From Siniperca chuatsi (lineage: Eukaryota; Chordata; Actinopteri; Centrarchiformes; Sinipercidae), in NCBI RefSeq assembly GCF_020085105.1, contig NC_058046.1, positions 14,039,175-14,103,174 on the forward strand: a stretch of DNA of 64,000 nucleotides, read 5' to 3'. The position numbers were made by a program, and so were the translations under genes. Below are positions 23,806 to 39,535 of the stretch, piece by piece. Positions within the stretch are counted from its first letter, which is position 1, and each line of letters starts with the position of its first letter. Under the pieces are notes generated by a model, which did no database searches, had not been told where the DNA came from, and saw only the letters and a program-made list of their open reading frames with translations.

Positions 23806-25046
23806 CTTAATCAACCTAAAAATGATCCCTGTTTTTGTCATACATAACATGTCCTGGGTAAAGATGAGGTGGATATTTTTTATTACATTTTATTTTCATA
23901 AATGTTTTGACATCTTAGTAGCTGCTTTGTATAAAAAAGTCTTTAAAACAGGTCAGTTTTGTTGCATTCAAGAAATTCAGCATCAAATGGGTGACCTTTT
24001 CTTCAGTGCTCACTCTCTTGCCATGTCCTACATTTTGGCCACTCACCAGTGCATGCATTACTGTTGTGCACAGGGGAGGGGATCCCTTTCACTTTGGGCA
24101 TTTCTGGGATTCCCATATAGGTCAGAGATTATTGGACGGGGACAAACAGAAGCCCCATAGCCAGAGGGAAGCTAATCTTAGCTCAGCCCTGTTTATAGAG
24201 CCAATGGTTGCTGTCAGAGACTGATTGCAGGGAACTTTGTGATACCATCTTCCCCATTACCTAAAACCCCAACACACTTAACAGCCCTGCTTTCATTATC
24301 CCATTGCACCATATTTTTCTGCCGTGAAAGTCATTAAGCATTACAATGAATTTCCTAATCATAACTCTACAATTATCTTTTTAAGAAGCATTAAATTATT
24401 TGGCAGGATTGCTAAAAAAATGAAGTCTCTTTTTTTTAAAGACAAAGAACATCTGGCAGTGACTTAGAGAGAGCATCGCAAGAAGTAGAAACAGCAAAAT
24501 ATTTGTTATGACTTCTATAATGTTTGAAGCCACTGACTTATAAAAGGGGCATGCTTCTGGCGTTTGCACTTCCAGGTTGTATCAAACACACATTTCTTTA
24601 ACAAAAAGCACATCAAACTAATTAAATCAAACACATCTTCAGGAAAAAATGTAAATTTAAAAGTTTTGAAAAAGAAGAAAATGCCACAGAGCGTGAATGA
24701 CTCCCAGCAAATAAGGATCACAGATTTTCTCCACTCTTCTAAAGCCTATCATGTCTTCAAATATGTTTTGTGCAACAGTCATGGATGGATGCTTACTGTA
24801 TTATATCCAGCTGTGATCATGATAAAGTTCTGCGATACATATTGTAAAGTCTTCTATTTAAAACGCACTATTCTAGTCCAGGCAGGAGGGAAGAGGGACA
24901 GCAGCATGCACACACCCGAGAGGTGGGCTGTTTCCACTGTGTTCTGACCTACACATGATGGGCTCAACTGTTTTGTCTTGTGCAACACTGTCTTTCAGTA
25001 TTGTAGGCTCACACACCCCCGGGTCTGTCCTACATCAGCATCTCCC
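23806..25046. other. Convergent 3' spacer between ppp1r3c (+) and phyhip (-)
   Basis: Both genes end toward this 1.24-kb stretch, so it should be mostly 3' UTR of one or both. Candidates: ATTAAA at 24390-24395 on the plus strand for ppp1r3c, and TTTATT (AATAAA on the minus strand) near 23879 and 23890 for phyhip. If the latter are used, the two transcripts overlap at their tails. No coding signal or repeat is seen. Confidence 0.45.
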
Positions 25047-28669
<3,623 letters not shown>

Positions 28670-31157
28670 CTGCCATTAAACCGAGAGATAAAAGAGGATA
28701 GTTAGACTAGAGTGTAATCTGGGACTGTAATACCAGTCCTGGAGAATGGCAACATCTGGTAAAGGAGATTAAATTGTATCACTAAGAGCTACAAAGTGGA
28801 CACTACAACAGTGCAGAAACACCATGGCTGAATACACCTCAGACAGAATCCAATTAACCTTTCATTTAGGGATCTTATCCGGGGATTTATTCACTGTTCT
28901 GCTTCCCCCCCCTCTTGCCCTTAATTGACATTTCCTATCATTACACAACTCGATACACTTGCAGCTGAGTGACTGGCCTGACTCTGCTTTCCCTCTGCGT
29001 TCCCTGTGCATTTCATAATCCACCTACAGCAGTCTCCCAGCAACCACACGTCTACAGCCTCCCTCAGTCTTCTCCTGTAAATCTCACTGAAGGGGTGGGG
29101 GTCACAAACAAAAACAATGCTGCACCCGATAGCAGCAATTTCAACTAAAGGAAACTTTTTAAACACTTATGCCTCCTCGCTGAAGTGCATGCCTTTTTTC
29201 AAAACAGCTGAACAAGTGAGCTCCTTGCAGCTCAAATGAGCTTCCAGCATTTTTTATGTTGTTTGGGCAGAAATAGGGGAGGTTAAGTAGGTATCAGCAG
29301 GAGGTGATATATGATCATATTTCCTTTGTGCCCATCAGTGATTCGATCCAGGCTGCTGCACATAGCCCTGAGTGCCAGTGTGGGGGCAATCTGTTGGTTA
29401 GCCTGTGTTTGTGTTTGATTAGCTGTCACCTTCCCTCTCATAAACTGATGGTTGGTCTCTGCAGCATGTGCGCAATGGTCATCTTCTTTTGCCCGGAGAC
29501 TTTGTGCACATCTATTCCTCCATAGTTTGCTTGTAATTTTCATCCATCTTAAATGTGTTATTGCAATCGTCTCCTCCAGAATTGCTTACTGATCTAGTAA
29601 AAAGCATTTTGTCCTCATTTCTCTGTAATTTCACCATCTCAACACCTGCGAAGCACATTGGCATGTTTTCCTTATTAAAATCGCTCTCACACTGAGCATA
29701 TGCTAAATCACAAATGTGCCTCAAAATAACCTAGCAGTTTAGCACAAACAATCTTAACATGCTCATTTGGTTGTCTGTATGATCCAACAGATGCCTGCTG
29801 TAGTGTCATTGTGTGACTGTGAGGTCTGTTAAGGTGTTCTCCTGTCAGCATGATGGACAGGCTGCAGCAGCTCATTAAAGCCTGTGAACTGTGAAATTTG
29901 TGCGGTGGCTCGTTCACACAGGGACCAGGGGACAGAGCTGTTGCCTCACGCACGTGTGTTTTTCCACGCGTCTGTTTTCCAGCTGCTGTTCTCGTTTCTT
30001 GCCATGGTCTTTTCAGAGATAGAAACTGGGGCGAGGGGAGATTCTCACAGGACAAGTCATCAAAGCCCCATGTCTCTGTGTGTGTTCCACTTTTGGATCG
30101 AATACATGTGAACACAATTCAAATGCAGGTTTCCATACCATTTCCACAGTCCCATTGCCCTCATTTGTAAATCAGCCTGTAAAAAGAAATGCGAGCCAAT
30201 TATCTCTGCTGCAAACCTAGCTTTGATAGTCAGTTGATCCAAATCAGTCAACTGGGTCTAATCTAATAGTTATATCAGAGACTCACATTATAAATCATAA
30301 TTTATCTAGAAGTGTGTACACTGCTCAATTACAGTTCTTACACTACAGAGATGTTGTTATCTCTGTGAGACAGCATCATCAAGAAGCTGCTGCATTCATG
30401 CATATAGAGCAGGGCACAGAAAGCAACTCTGTGCTGCACAAGGGAGGAAGAAGAGGCACAATTTCCTCAGTACATTATTTAAACTAAAGGGGGTGAAATG
30501 GCCATTACACAGTACTAAACACTAAGAAATGTGTGTTGTGTGAAGTCCTGTACAAGCTGTTAAATGGAGATATTGTGCGACTAACACAGTTTGACGCACT
30601 GCACCCCCTTGCACAATTAAACCAAGCATTAAAATGTAGGAAAATGAGCACCAATAGCATTACACGAACCAGTCACTGCTGCCGTATGAAATCTCCTCAC
30701 AGTCTCATGTGAAATGGCAGTGGTGGGATGTAATAAATGTCCAAAGTTAGCGATAAATGTCATCACTCATGCATGTGTACATCAACAGAACAACGTGCAA
30801 ATAAAACTCATGCATTAACACCCCAACCACTGTATTCATCTGACTTTATGTCTAATACTGCTTGAGAAATGCACAAATGAAACGCACCATCACATCATCA
30901 GATTATTTGATCTTCACAACTTCAGACGCTGAGAGTACAATACAATAGATTTATTTTCTGAGCACTACAAGCATTCTATAAGGCGGCTGGTTTAGAAAAA
31001 TTCCTTACTTGTATGTGGCACAAATTTGTGATGGGAGATGATTATAGCCGGACTGAATTATACTATCTTCTTTTTCCGCTTTTCTACTTGCCTCCGCTGC
31101 TGCAGTCGATGATAGATCCCTCAGGAAAACTGATTAGGAGGTGAAACGAACACACAG

Positions 31158-31283
31158 GCTCCTCTCCCTCTCCTTCTCTCCGTCTGTTTCTCTCTCACTC
31201 TGTGTGTCACATAAACACTCTAACCCCCAACCCCACCTCTCTCTCACACACACACACACACCCCTCCCGCCCTCCCCACTCGC
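31158..31283. repeat. Pyrimidine-rich and CA low-complexity tract
   Basis: CTCTCCCTCTCC-type sequence passes into CACTCTGTGTGTC, ACCCCCAACCCCACC, a run of CA units (31246-31260) and CCCTCCCGCCCTCCCC. On the minus strand, the direction of phyhip transcription, this is a GA/GT-rich tract 2.5 kb upstream of the phyhip ATG. Confidence 0.7.
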
Positions 31284-33513
31284 AGTCTCATTTTTGTTCT
31301 GGGCTCTGAAGATGATGTTTACTTAATTCATATATGCAGCCACACAGGATGAATTAAAACAAAAAAAAATGAGAGAATTTCCCAACTGGAGTGTGACCAC
31401 AGTGAGACACTCAGTCAACCTCGTCAGCATCATGCTCTCGCCAGCCAATCATAAACAACACATCACTTGCCAGTGAGGCTGCCCTAAGGCACAAAATCCA
31501 CACACACTCTAATATAGACTGAACACTTAACTGCTTGCATAAATGTCACCTCTCAGAAATGGAGACAGTACAGACATGAGGGCTGTGATGAATAAAATGA
31601 ACCATTTTTTACACGCTCCACTGGCTACTGAGTATTCAAAAGAGATTATCCTGAGTGATGCCCCAGTAAATTACATAGAGCACCGTCAAGATCTCAAATA
31701 ATATACATGTGCCAACTGTTATGCCATATGGACTAACTCCACAGGCCATCTCCCCCCCAGCCTATCCGGAGGCAAGGGATGCCACTATGTAAGTCCAGAG
31801 TAAGCAGATTTCTACTGGCATTCATTTTCAGAGGGATATCTTTGTACTGGTTCAACCTCATGGGACAACTTAATTTAGGATTTCATCAAAGATTAAAGAG
31901 ACCCTTCCCAGATTAATGGCCATAATCGCCTGCTAAAACAATGGATATGGGCATAGAATAAAGACAGATAACAAAGGGATAAACTGATGGTGAGAGTGCA
32001 GTCCTTTCACAATCACATAATATTTGTATTTGAAAAATGACAAAGATATATTGCCATAATTCCACAGGCTGTGTGCGCTATTGAAAAGCTTAATTTATTT
32101 CCAGCCAGCCGCAGATAAGTGATACCCTCAGAGTGTAATTAAACTGCAATCATCCATCATTAGTCATGCCACCACAGTCTGCCTCTGTCCAAATAGCCCT
32201 CTCAGCCACAGAGCTGGGAATAGCCAGTTTGTTAGAGGAGGGCTGACTATGTGTCTGTTGAGAAGAGAATATGGCCCCATTTACAAAAAACATTTGTGAT
32301 GTCCTAAGAAGGACGACATCCCTTGTATTTCAATGATGTCTAAATATTAGCATATTTCAACATTTTCCAAAAATGGTGTGAATTTATTCATCACAACCCA
32401 CCCTCTGCATGTCAGGAGACCTACCCCAAGGTCCATGCATTATCAGCAGGGCCAGACACAGCCAGGTTGGAGTGGATGTCTGGCCTGGTGCACCGAAATA
32501 GTCTGAAGCAGCCCGGAGCAGGGATTTATTTCTCCGTCTTGTTCCTGAGGCCAGAGATGCAGGATGGTACCAGACCAACTTGCACTTTACAGAAGTTTAA
32601 GAATCATATTTGCATTTCTTCATATGATCTGTGTGCACCAAATTATTTACACATTTCACAAGTAGCTTAATGCTGACTTGATGTTCATGAACTTTGTGTA
32701 CATGGGTGAGTCTCTCTTGACCAGATTTTCAACCATGAGTATACACTAACACACCTCGTTGTACATTTGGAAAAGTATCACATTTACAAAGTCAAAAAAA
32801 TAATATGCAATTTGCACATCAATTGTGGTGCCACAGCTGGGAAATACATTGTTGTTGTGGTATGAAACTAGATATTGTCTTGGATTGTAGTTGTCCTAAT
32901 GATATAGCTTCAGCGCTAGCTTAAATGTTGCAGTTAAGTGATGCAATTGTCCTGCTCGGTCGTCTATATATCTTTCGAAAACATCAATTTAAAACATGTA
33001 GATTGGAAGAATGGTGTCTCTGATCAGAAGTTAGCTTATGAATGCAATGCTGTTGCAGCCTACCCTCAACAGTTGGAGCTTAGACCACCACAGATAAATA
33101 ACCTGTAAAAAACACTGATAAGGTGAAAATAGGTTCCTCTGCTCATTCATAGCCAAATTGTAGAACTATTGCATAGTTTTCTTTACTCATTAACATGGCA
33201 CTATGTATATTATTAGTGTACTGTATATTAATATCCATTGGCACTGCATTGGACTATTGCATAGGCTATTACAACTGCACTGTTGTAAGCAGTAGTATAC
33301 ATAACTTTTAATGTAGTAGCCTAGGCCAATACCATGAGCTCTCTATTCACATTATATTGGCCCAGTATGTAAACTATGCAGGTAGCTAGTGCTTAAAGTA
33401 TAATTCATCTAAAAGAGTTTATCCTGTGTATTGCATAATGAGCCTGTGCATTAGGCTACCATTGTTACATTCTGTATATCAATTGTACTTTATGCATGGA
33501 TTTTTATGCGCAT

Positions 33514-33563
33514 ATTATTATATTATATTATTATATTATATTATTATATTATATTATTATATA
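33514..33563. repeat. 13-bp AT tandem repeat, 3.9 copies
   Basis: The unit ATTATTATATTAT repeats three times exactly from 33514 and is followed by a partial fourth copy. It sits about 130 bases upstream of the polr3d promoter motifs. Confidence 0.9.
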
Positions 33564-33663
33564 TGTATACACCAGAAAACAACGAAACTGTGCGCAAGAT
33601 AATTATAGTAATTGTCCATTCGTTAATTGATGACTATGCGAGTCTTTCTGCGCAGGTTTGATC

Positions 33664-33817
33664 CACGTGAACTCACAGGGTGATGACATTGCGGAAGTGT
33701 CATGGCGCCGTGCATCATGCAGTGTCAGAAACAGCACTAGCACTAAACTACTTGTAATGACTCTTCTCTTACTAGTTTTGGATTAACATCTAATTAGGAC
33801 ATCCGAGGAATCATATC
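33664..33817 (+). promoter_or_regulatory. polr3d: polr3d promoter motifs and 5' noncoding exon
   Basis: A CACGTG E-box (33664-33669), an ETS-type GCGGAAGTG (33691-33699) and a YY1-like CATGGCGCC (33701-33709) are clustered within 50 bases, as in many housekeeping promoters. A strong donor (ATC|GTAAGT) at 33817/33818 would join a noncoding leader to the acceptor TTTAG at 35039, one base before the polr3d ATG. The transcription start is inferred to lie near 33700-33740. Confidence 0.55.
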
Positions 33818-35040
33818 GTAAGTATCTGAAGAAGCATAGTGTGTCAAAAGTTATTCTTGACAGCGTTAATGTTCAACATACGTGTATTGTATCCTTGTAT
33901 TCGTGTTTGGACTTGGCCACGTGTTGCTGAATTTTTTACTGTGTTATTGACGAGAAATCATCAAATATTACGAGCCATGGCCAAACAAGTTTAAAGTGGT
34001 CATTTGGCTTGGACACTTAAAGTGGCTGTCGGTTGTTTATGTCACTAAACTACAAGCGTTGCTGTGGTGTAAGACCAGAGGCCCATGTTGTTTAGGAATA
34101 ATTGATGTCTCCATTCAGAAGAACACTGTTTTTCAATAGGCTCTATTTTACATCGACATTATGCCGATTAGAAACTGTGCTTTTGCAGAATTTCCGTGTT
34201 GTTCCGCATTGTTTAACGTTACATGATGTAACAACAACGTGCTGTGGTAATTATAAACTGAGAGACAAAAGCAAGTATTCTTTAGGATATTGATACTGTA
34301 GATATATAGGTACATACACACACGTAGGTACGTACATAGGACATGTAGGTTACTCGAGAATAGCACACTAATTAGTCAACCTCATCCAGGTTTAATTGTT
34401 AAGATGAACTGTATTAATTCCCTGCAGCGAAATTACTGTTTTACAACAATCAGTGACTATAAATACATTATTAGCTGCTCAGATAAACAAAACTAACCGC
34501 ATCATCTTTATAAGAAGTCAGTATATCTACTATCTAAGGTGGTCGCCCTTGTTGCAAACGTTGGTGGCTGGCCACTTCTATCCACACTGGATAGTCACAT
34601 TAGTAAGATGACAAAAGAGGTTCAATTGAATGAAACCTTAAACCACAATCAGTAGTACTCGCATACAAAATATAGATAGGTGCCATACAGTTTTTCATGG
34701 ATACACTCATAGTAGACGATATTTTCAAAATCACGATATTTTTAACTGAATATTATGATGTTGATAATGATTCATTATTCTGGGAATGATGAATACAGTT
34801 TTGAGAAATAATTATTAATGTAAATATAATAACCAAACAGGAGGAGGCATTCATTGTTAATTTCAAACAAGTTCCGAAAGTTGTATAAGTGTACTGTTAT
34901 GCTATTGCTCTTGTCCAAAATCACTTCAATTAAAAATAACAATAATTATAGTAAGACTACCTGCATTAGCATTCATATTATTAATCAGTCACACATATAC
35001 AAGGTCTTTTATTCCTTTTGCCACACGTCTCCAGTTTAGG

Positions 35041-37243
35041 ATGGCAGATTCGGGCTCAAGTGACTCCAGTGGTCAACGTTTGCCAAGTCCTGGAGGGAGC
35101 AATATAGGACTGCTGATGGGCCGCCGGCCACCCGCCGCCATCTCTACTGGCCGTCTCCCCTCAATGCGTTCTAGAGACCTCACCCTGGGAGGAGTGAAGA
35201 AGGTAAAGTACTTTATCGCACCGTTAGAGAGTTGTAGAAAATTATCATTGTCCAGGAAATGTTTAAATGAACAACCAGCTCCTCACTAATTCCTCAGCCA
35301 CAACACTAATGTGATCTGAAAAATATATTGAGTGAATGATATATGATACATTTTGGAATTATTACCTGATTTTGTCAGTGTTCCAATACTTACTTTTTGT
35401 GTTTTATTTTTTTAGAAAACTTTTACACCCAACATTATCGGCCGAAAAGCCAAAGAGGAGTAAGTTCATGATAACTGACAGTGGAAAAAAAGAAAGTCAG
35501 AAAAAATGGATTTAACTATTTTTCTGACTGTTGACTAATAACTTTGTCTGTCATAACAGAACAAAAGTTGAAGGTGGACAGAGGAGAGACAGGAGGGATG
35601 GAGATCGAGGTCGAGGTCCGAGAGATAGAGGCAGGGGCCGAGGTCGCCCAGAAGTCATCCAGTCCCACTCTATTTTTGAACAGGGGCCCGCAGAGATGAT
35701 GATGATGAAAAAGAGAGGTAGGAGTTCAGCTGGATAACCACTCGCTCTCTTCTGCTGGCTTTGGCTGATGGTTTTTTTTTACCATTGCAATTACAGTTTA
35801 AGTGAATCCCTGTATCACACACAGGAGGCTATGAAAATGAGAGAGATGCTCCGGCCATCGGACCGTCACCCATCATCAATATTAAAAAGGAGAAGAGAGA
35901 GACTGAGGAAGAGACCAAAGAGATTCTGCGCAAGCTGGAGCGAGATAATGTAAGTCCCTTTGTTTGTCAGTTGTGTTTATTAAGTAGCTTTATTTAGCAA
36001 TTTCCATTAATTTAACTCTCCTTTCCTATTGCATTTTTTCAGTTTATAGACGATCCCTTCCTGAGGAGTGAGCAGAGTAGCTGCCCTGTCCAGCTTCCCC
36101 TTGCTGTGTCGGGATGGGGATTCAAGGAGGAGTTTACTAACGCTTCTGTTAAAATTGAGAAGGTAGAGGAAGATGATGAACCCATGGAACCTGCAGTTGA
36201 AGGTAACTTTTGTAATTTTGACTCCACCTGCTTCATTTTCTTGGGAAATGTTGTTTTCACAGTGTTATTAATATTTTGCAACAAGATAAAACTAAAAGGT
36301 CCTGTATCTAGGTAGCAGTTTCCAAGTCAGCAGCTTGTGTTTCCAATGTTTATGATAGTTTGTGAAAGCTGGAAATAAATGGCAAGCATGTCCACATAGC
36401 TGGTCTCTCAAAATACACATTATCAGTGAAACAGGAGCCAGAGGAAATCGACATAAAGAAGTCAGAGGGAGCTTGCAGGCCTCCTCCTCTCCCTGAGCCT
36501 GAAGTTCTGCCTGACCTGCTGCATAGATGGAGTCTGAGCAAAGGGGAGGAGCTGTTCTTCATGCAGCTGCCGGACTCGCTGCCCGGCCAACCCCCCACCA
36601 AAGAGCACAGGCCGGTGAAAACAGAGGTGCAGTCAGAGGACGGACAGTCTGTGCTTCTGAAAACAGAGTCTCAGGTAGATATAATCGTCATCTACATGTT
36701 AAGTACATAATGATATTGAGGTCATGTGTGTAAACTGTAAACTGTGTTTTAATTTTAAACAGGAGGAGGAACCTGAAGACAACAACTGCAATCTGAAAGA
36801 CCTGCGGGAGGGTGTTGTAGGAAAAATGCTTGTGCGGAAGTCTGGCCGGGTACAGCTCATACTGGGACAAGTGACACTTGATGTGTCTCTAGGAACGTCA
36901 TGCGCTTTCCTGCAGGTATGATAGTAGTATAGCTATCGATGTGCGTCTCTTTCTGTCTGTTTGTCTCCATACTATATGTGTTTCTATGCAGCACAATTGT
37001 ATTTGTCTTCCAGTGTCTCTCTACAGGCCACTGTTATATAATAAGTAATAGAATAAATATTTACTATCAGCATTATTATCATTTCTGACATGCTTTTCGC
37101 TTCCTCCCCACCCCCTGTTTTCTCAGGAGCTGGTCTCTATTGGTACTGAGGGAAGAACGGGCGACTTGACTGTATTAGGGAATGTCAAACACAAAATGGT
37201 TTGTTCCCCAGACTTTGAGGCTCTACTGGAGAGCAGCGCTTGA
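35041..37243 (+). CDS. polr3d: DNA-directed RNA polymerase III subunit RPC4
   Basis: RPC4 (BN51) is a nuclear Pol III subunit that pairs with RPC5 in the TFIIF-like subcomplex acting in initiation and termination of tRNA and 5S transcription. Eight coding exons: 35041-35202, 35416-35459, 35560-35717, 35825-35949, 36043-36202, 36427-36674, 36763-36915 and 37127-37243 (TGA), giving 388 residues (human 398). The product has the N-terminal SMRSRDLTLGGVKKKTFTPN and IIGRKAKEE signature, an Arg/Gly-rich basic segment (about 76-99), GPSPIINIKKEK, several short KxE/KQE acidic motifs typical of SUMO sites, and the conserved RPC4 C-terminal domain (about 255-388) with LLHRWSL, ELFFMQLPDSLP, VGKMLVRKSGRVQLILG and SCAFLQELVSI. 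The ATG lies immediately after a spliced leader. It is divergent from phyhip, as in human. Confidence 0.97.
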
Positions 37244-37589
37244 CGCTCGTCAGAGCAGTGGAGGAATGAGCCACTTCAAGCCTGACAGGTGGATGCACTT
37301 GTGGTGGCTTGTGATGTTGACAAGATGTCCACCGTTACTATGGACTATTCCCTTTGGAAACTGACATCCAATACAAGTACGATGGCCATTGATTGTGCTT
37401 TTGTGTTTTCAGAGTGGCAATAATAACATATTGAAAAACACTATCTATAAATAAGGTTTTATTTACTTCTTGTGGAATAGGCATATTAATTCAGGGTTCA
37501 AAGGTTGAATGGTGTGCCAAAATTCAGTACTGTTTTCATTTCTCTGTCTGAAATTACTTGACAAGACTGTACATGGATGTAAATGTGTG

Positions 37590-37595
37590 AATAAA
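37590..37595 (+). promoter_or_regulatory. polr3d: polr3d poly(A) signal
   Basis: AATAAA lies about 350 bases after the stop codon and is followed by AT/GT-rich sequence, giving a short 3' UTR. Confidence 0.7.
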
Positions 37596-38099
37596 AAAGC
37601 TTTTGTTATTCCAGTATATTAGTGTCAAATGTTGTAAATAGTTGGTTCACCCAAATTAGAAAAACAAAACATGCATGGCCATGCAGATACATATCTGGTT
37701 TTATTTGCTTAGGTGCAAGATTTCTGCCGTGACCCAAATACAATGGAGGTGAATGGCCTTTTGTTTGTGCTGATCAAAGCACTGAAGAATTACTTTTGAT
37801 AAATTCAACAAGGCTACACATCCGCTTGCCCACCCTGTTGCTCTTCTCTCTGGCCTTGTCAGTCTAAAAACATGCTTGAATTTTGAATCTGTGCAGTGCA
37901 TTGCACAACGGCTTTTAACCATTTTCTAAGTGTTTAATTTGAATGCATCCATTGCAGGTTAATGTTTGTCTGCCTCTCAGCAAAGCGACTGTGGCAAAGT
38001 TGCTTATGGTGATATCACGTGCACACCCGCTCATCAAAACATTGCTCTACAGCGCCTCTAGTGGTCCGAATCGTTTACAAATACCATGTAAATGCAGTA

Positions 38100-38306
38100 T
38101 CTTATTTTGACCACCAAGTGTCAGGGCAGAACGGAGTGTCTTGTGGGCCGGTCGAGGGCTAGTCGTTTCAAATACGTAGCCAGCAAAGAGCCGCCCGTTG
38201 TCTGCCCATATTGTCCGCCGGGTGGAGTTTGGCTACAGTCCGCAAGACAAAGACCAAGTGACCACTAAAACTCTACCGTACCGGCGAGGACACACAGTGA
38301 CTGAAG
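38100..38306 (+). promoter_or_regulatory. gpat4: gpat4 promoter region and 5' noncoding exon 1
   Basis: CpG-containing sequence rises here above the AT-rich surroundings (GGCCGGTCGAGGGC, AGAGCCGCCCG, CCGCCGGGTGG). A donor at 38306/38307 (GAAG|GTTGGT) fits a noncoding first exon joined to exon 2, which starts at 39065 after TTTGCAG. The donor is not a strong consensus. The transcription start is not defined by any single motif. Confidence 0.45.
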
Positions 38307-39064
38307 GTTGGTGAACTATTAATTCCGTTAAACTACATGTGTGTTAACTGTTGGTTAGGATAATAACCTGCGAGATACAAAGTTCACGTCGCGAATCCAA
38401 GCTTAGAACAAAAAGGTCGGCTCAGCATTTCATGTACACCCGGACGGTCCTCTCGAGGGCTGGTCGCAAGCTAGCTGATCGAGGTGGAGCACGCCAGGAT
38501 ACATCATTTAGCATAACCGTTAGCTCGGAGGCCACAAGCTAACTTTTAAACATTAAATCGTCCGTGTGGGTACAGTAGTCTTGAGTCTCACTACCCACCG
38601 CTATGTTAGGTCGTGCTTGTAAGTAATTGCCTTTTGTGGGATATGGAGGCTGTTATATTGTCCTAGAAAGCGTTGGCTGTTAAGTGTTGGCAATGATGAG
38701 CATAGCTAACTCAGTGTGGTTGTGTTGGTGATGGAGCCGCTCGTTAGCCGTCCTGCTGCATCATCAGAGGGGATGAGGACGGAGGGCCTCTAACGTTACA
38801 TCTGCACCGTGGCCGATAACAGTAACGTTAGCATAATTAACGGGTTCTTAACTGCAATGTGATACATGACCATAAATCAACCTTTTCCCAAGATTAGAGG
38901 CATCCATTTCTTTTCAGAATAGCCAGAGGCTAGCATTAACTTTGCACACCGGTATTTAAAAACATAGAGGATGATGACAGGGACACGTCTAATGTCTTGC
39001 ATTATGAAATTGCACGATATGTACACATAGAGGACATATTATTATTGTTTGTACATCTTTGCAG

Positions 39065-39535
39065 GTCTGTGTGACAGTGAGCTGCGGAGCCTCTGGATCT
39101 TCCCCAGACAAGAGAACCACCTGCTGTGACCAGTTGTTTACATCTCTTTCACCAGCGGGAGGCTTCACTCAAATAGCAAAGGACATCTGCAGCAAGGACC
39201 TGCCACTATTTCATCGCAGCTGCTTTTAAGATTTGACCTTCCTTTTCCTGGAATTGAATTTAGCTGAGTTTTGAGACCCGATTGATGGTGAAAATGCTGA
39301 AATTAATTAGTATTGCCCAAGATGGCAACATCAAGATGGTCACTTGTACTTGTATTGATTCTCTGTTCAGTTTGAGGGAAAGCTCCATCCCATAGTTATC
39401 TTGATGAAGGCCTTTTTCTGACAAAAGGTAAGGGCCACTTGGGGCCAAGAGGTGGAGGGCCATACCTCCCCTGCCATCTGCTCTGCCGTCTGATTTCAAC
39501 TATTTAATAGATTTTGTTGCCCTCCTGACTTCAAG
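39065..39535 (+). other. gpat4: gpat4 5' UTR part of exon 2, with upstream AUGs
   Basis: The 471 bases before the gpat4 ATG carry two complete short open frames: 39285-39395 (36 codons plus stop) and 39403-39420 (5 codons plus stop). Both end before the main start at 39536. Their presence in the mRNA depends on the proposed acceptor at 39064. Confidence 0.5.

Larger units (their letters stand above)
28670..33640. other. Divergent spacer between phyhip and polr3d
   Basis: About 5 kb upstream of both genes. It probably contains the phyhip promoter and any 5' noncoding exon, but no splice chain can be fixed by eye. It holds a CT/CA-rich low-complexity tract (31158-31283) and an AT tandem repeat (33514-33563). 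No open frame has protein-like character and no microRNA hairpin was recognised, including the mammalian miR-320 that sits upstream of POLR3D. Confidence 0.5.

Noticed and set aside
33000-33700. Search for a miR-320-like hairpin upstream of polr3d, where mammals have one
   Set aside because: No sequence resembling the mature miRNA was found on either strand; the gene appears absent here.
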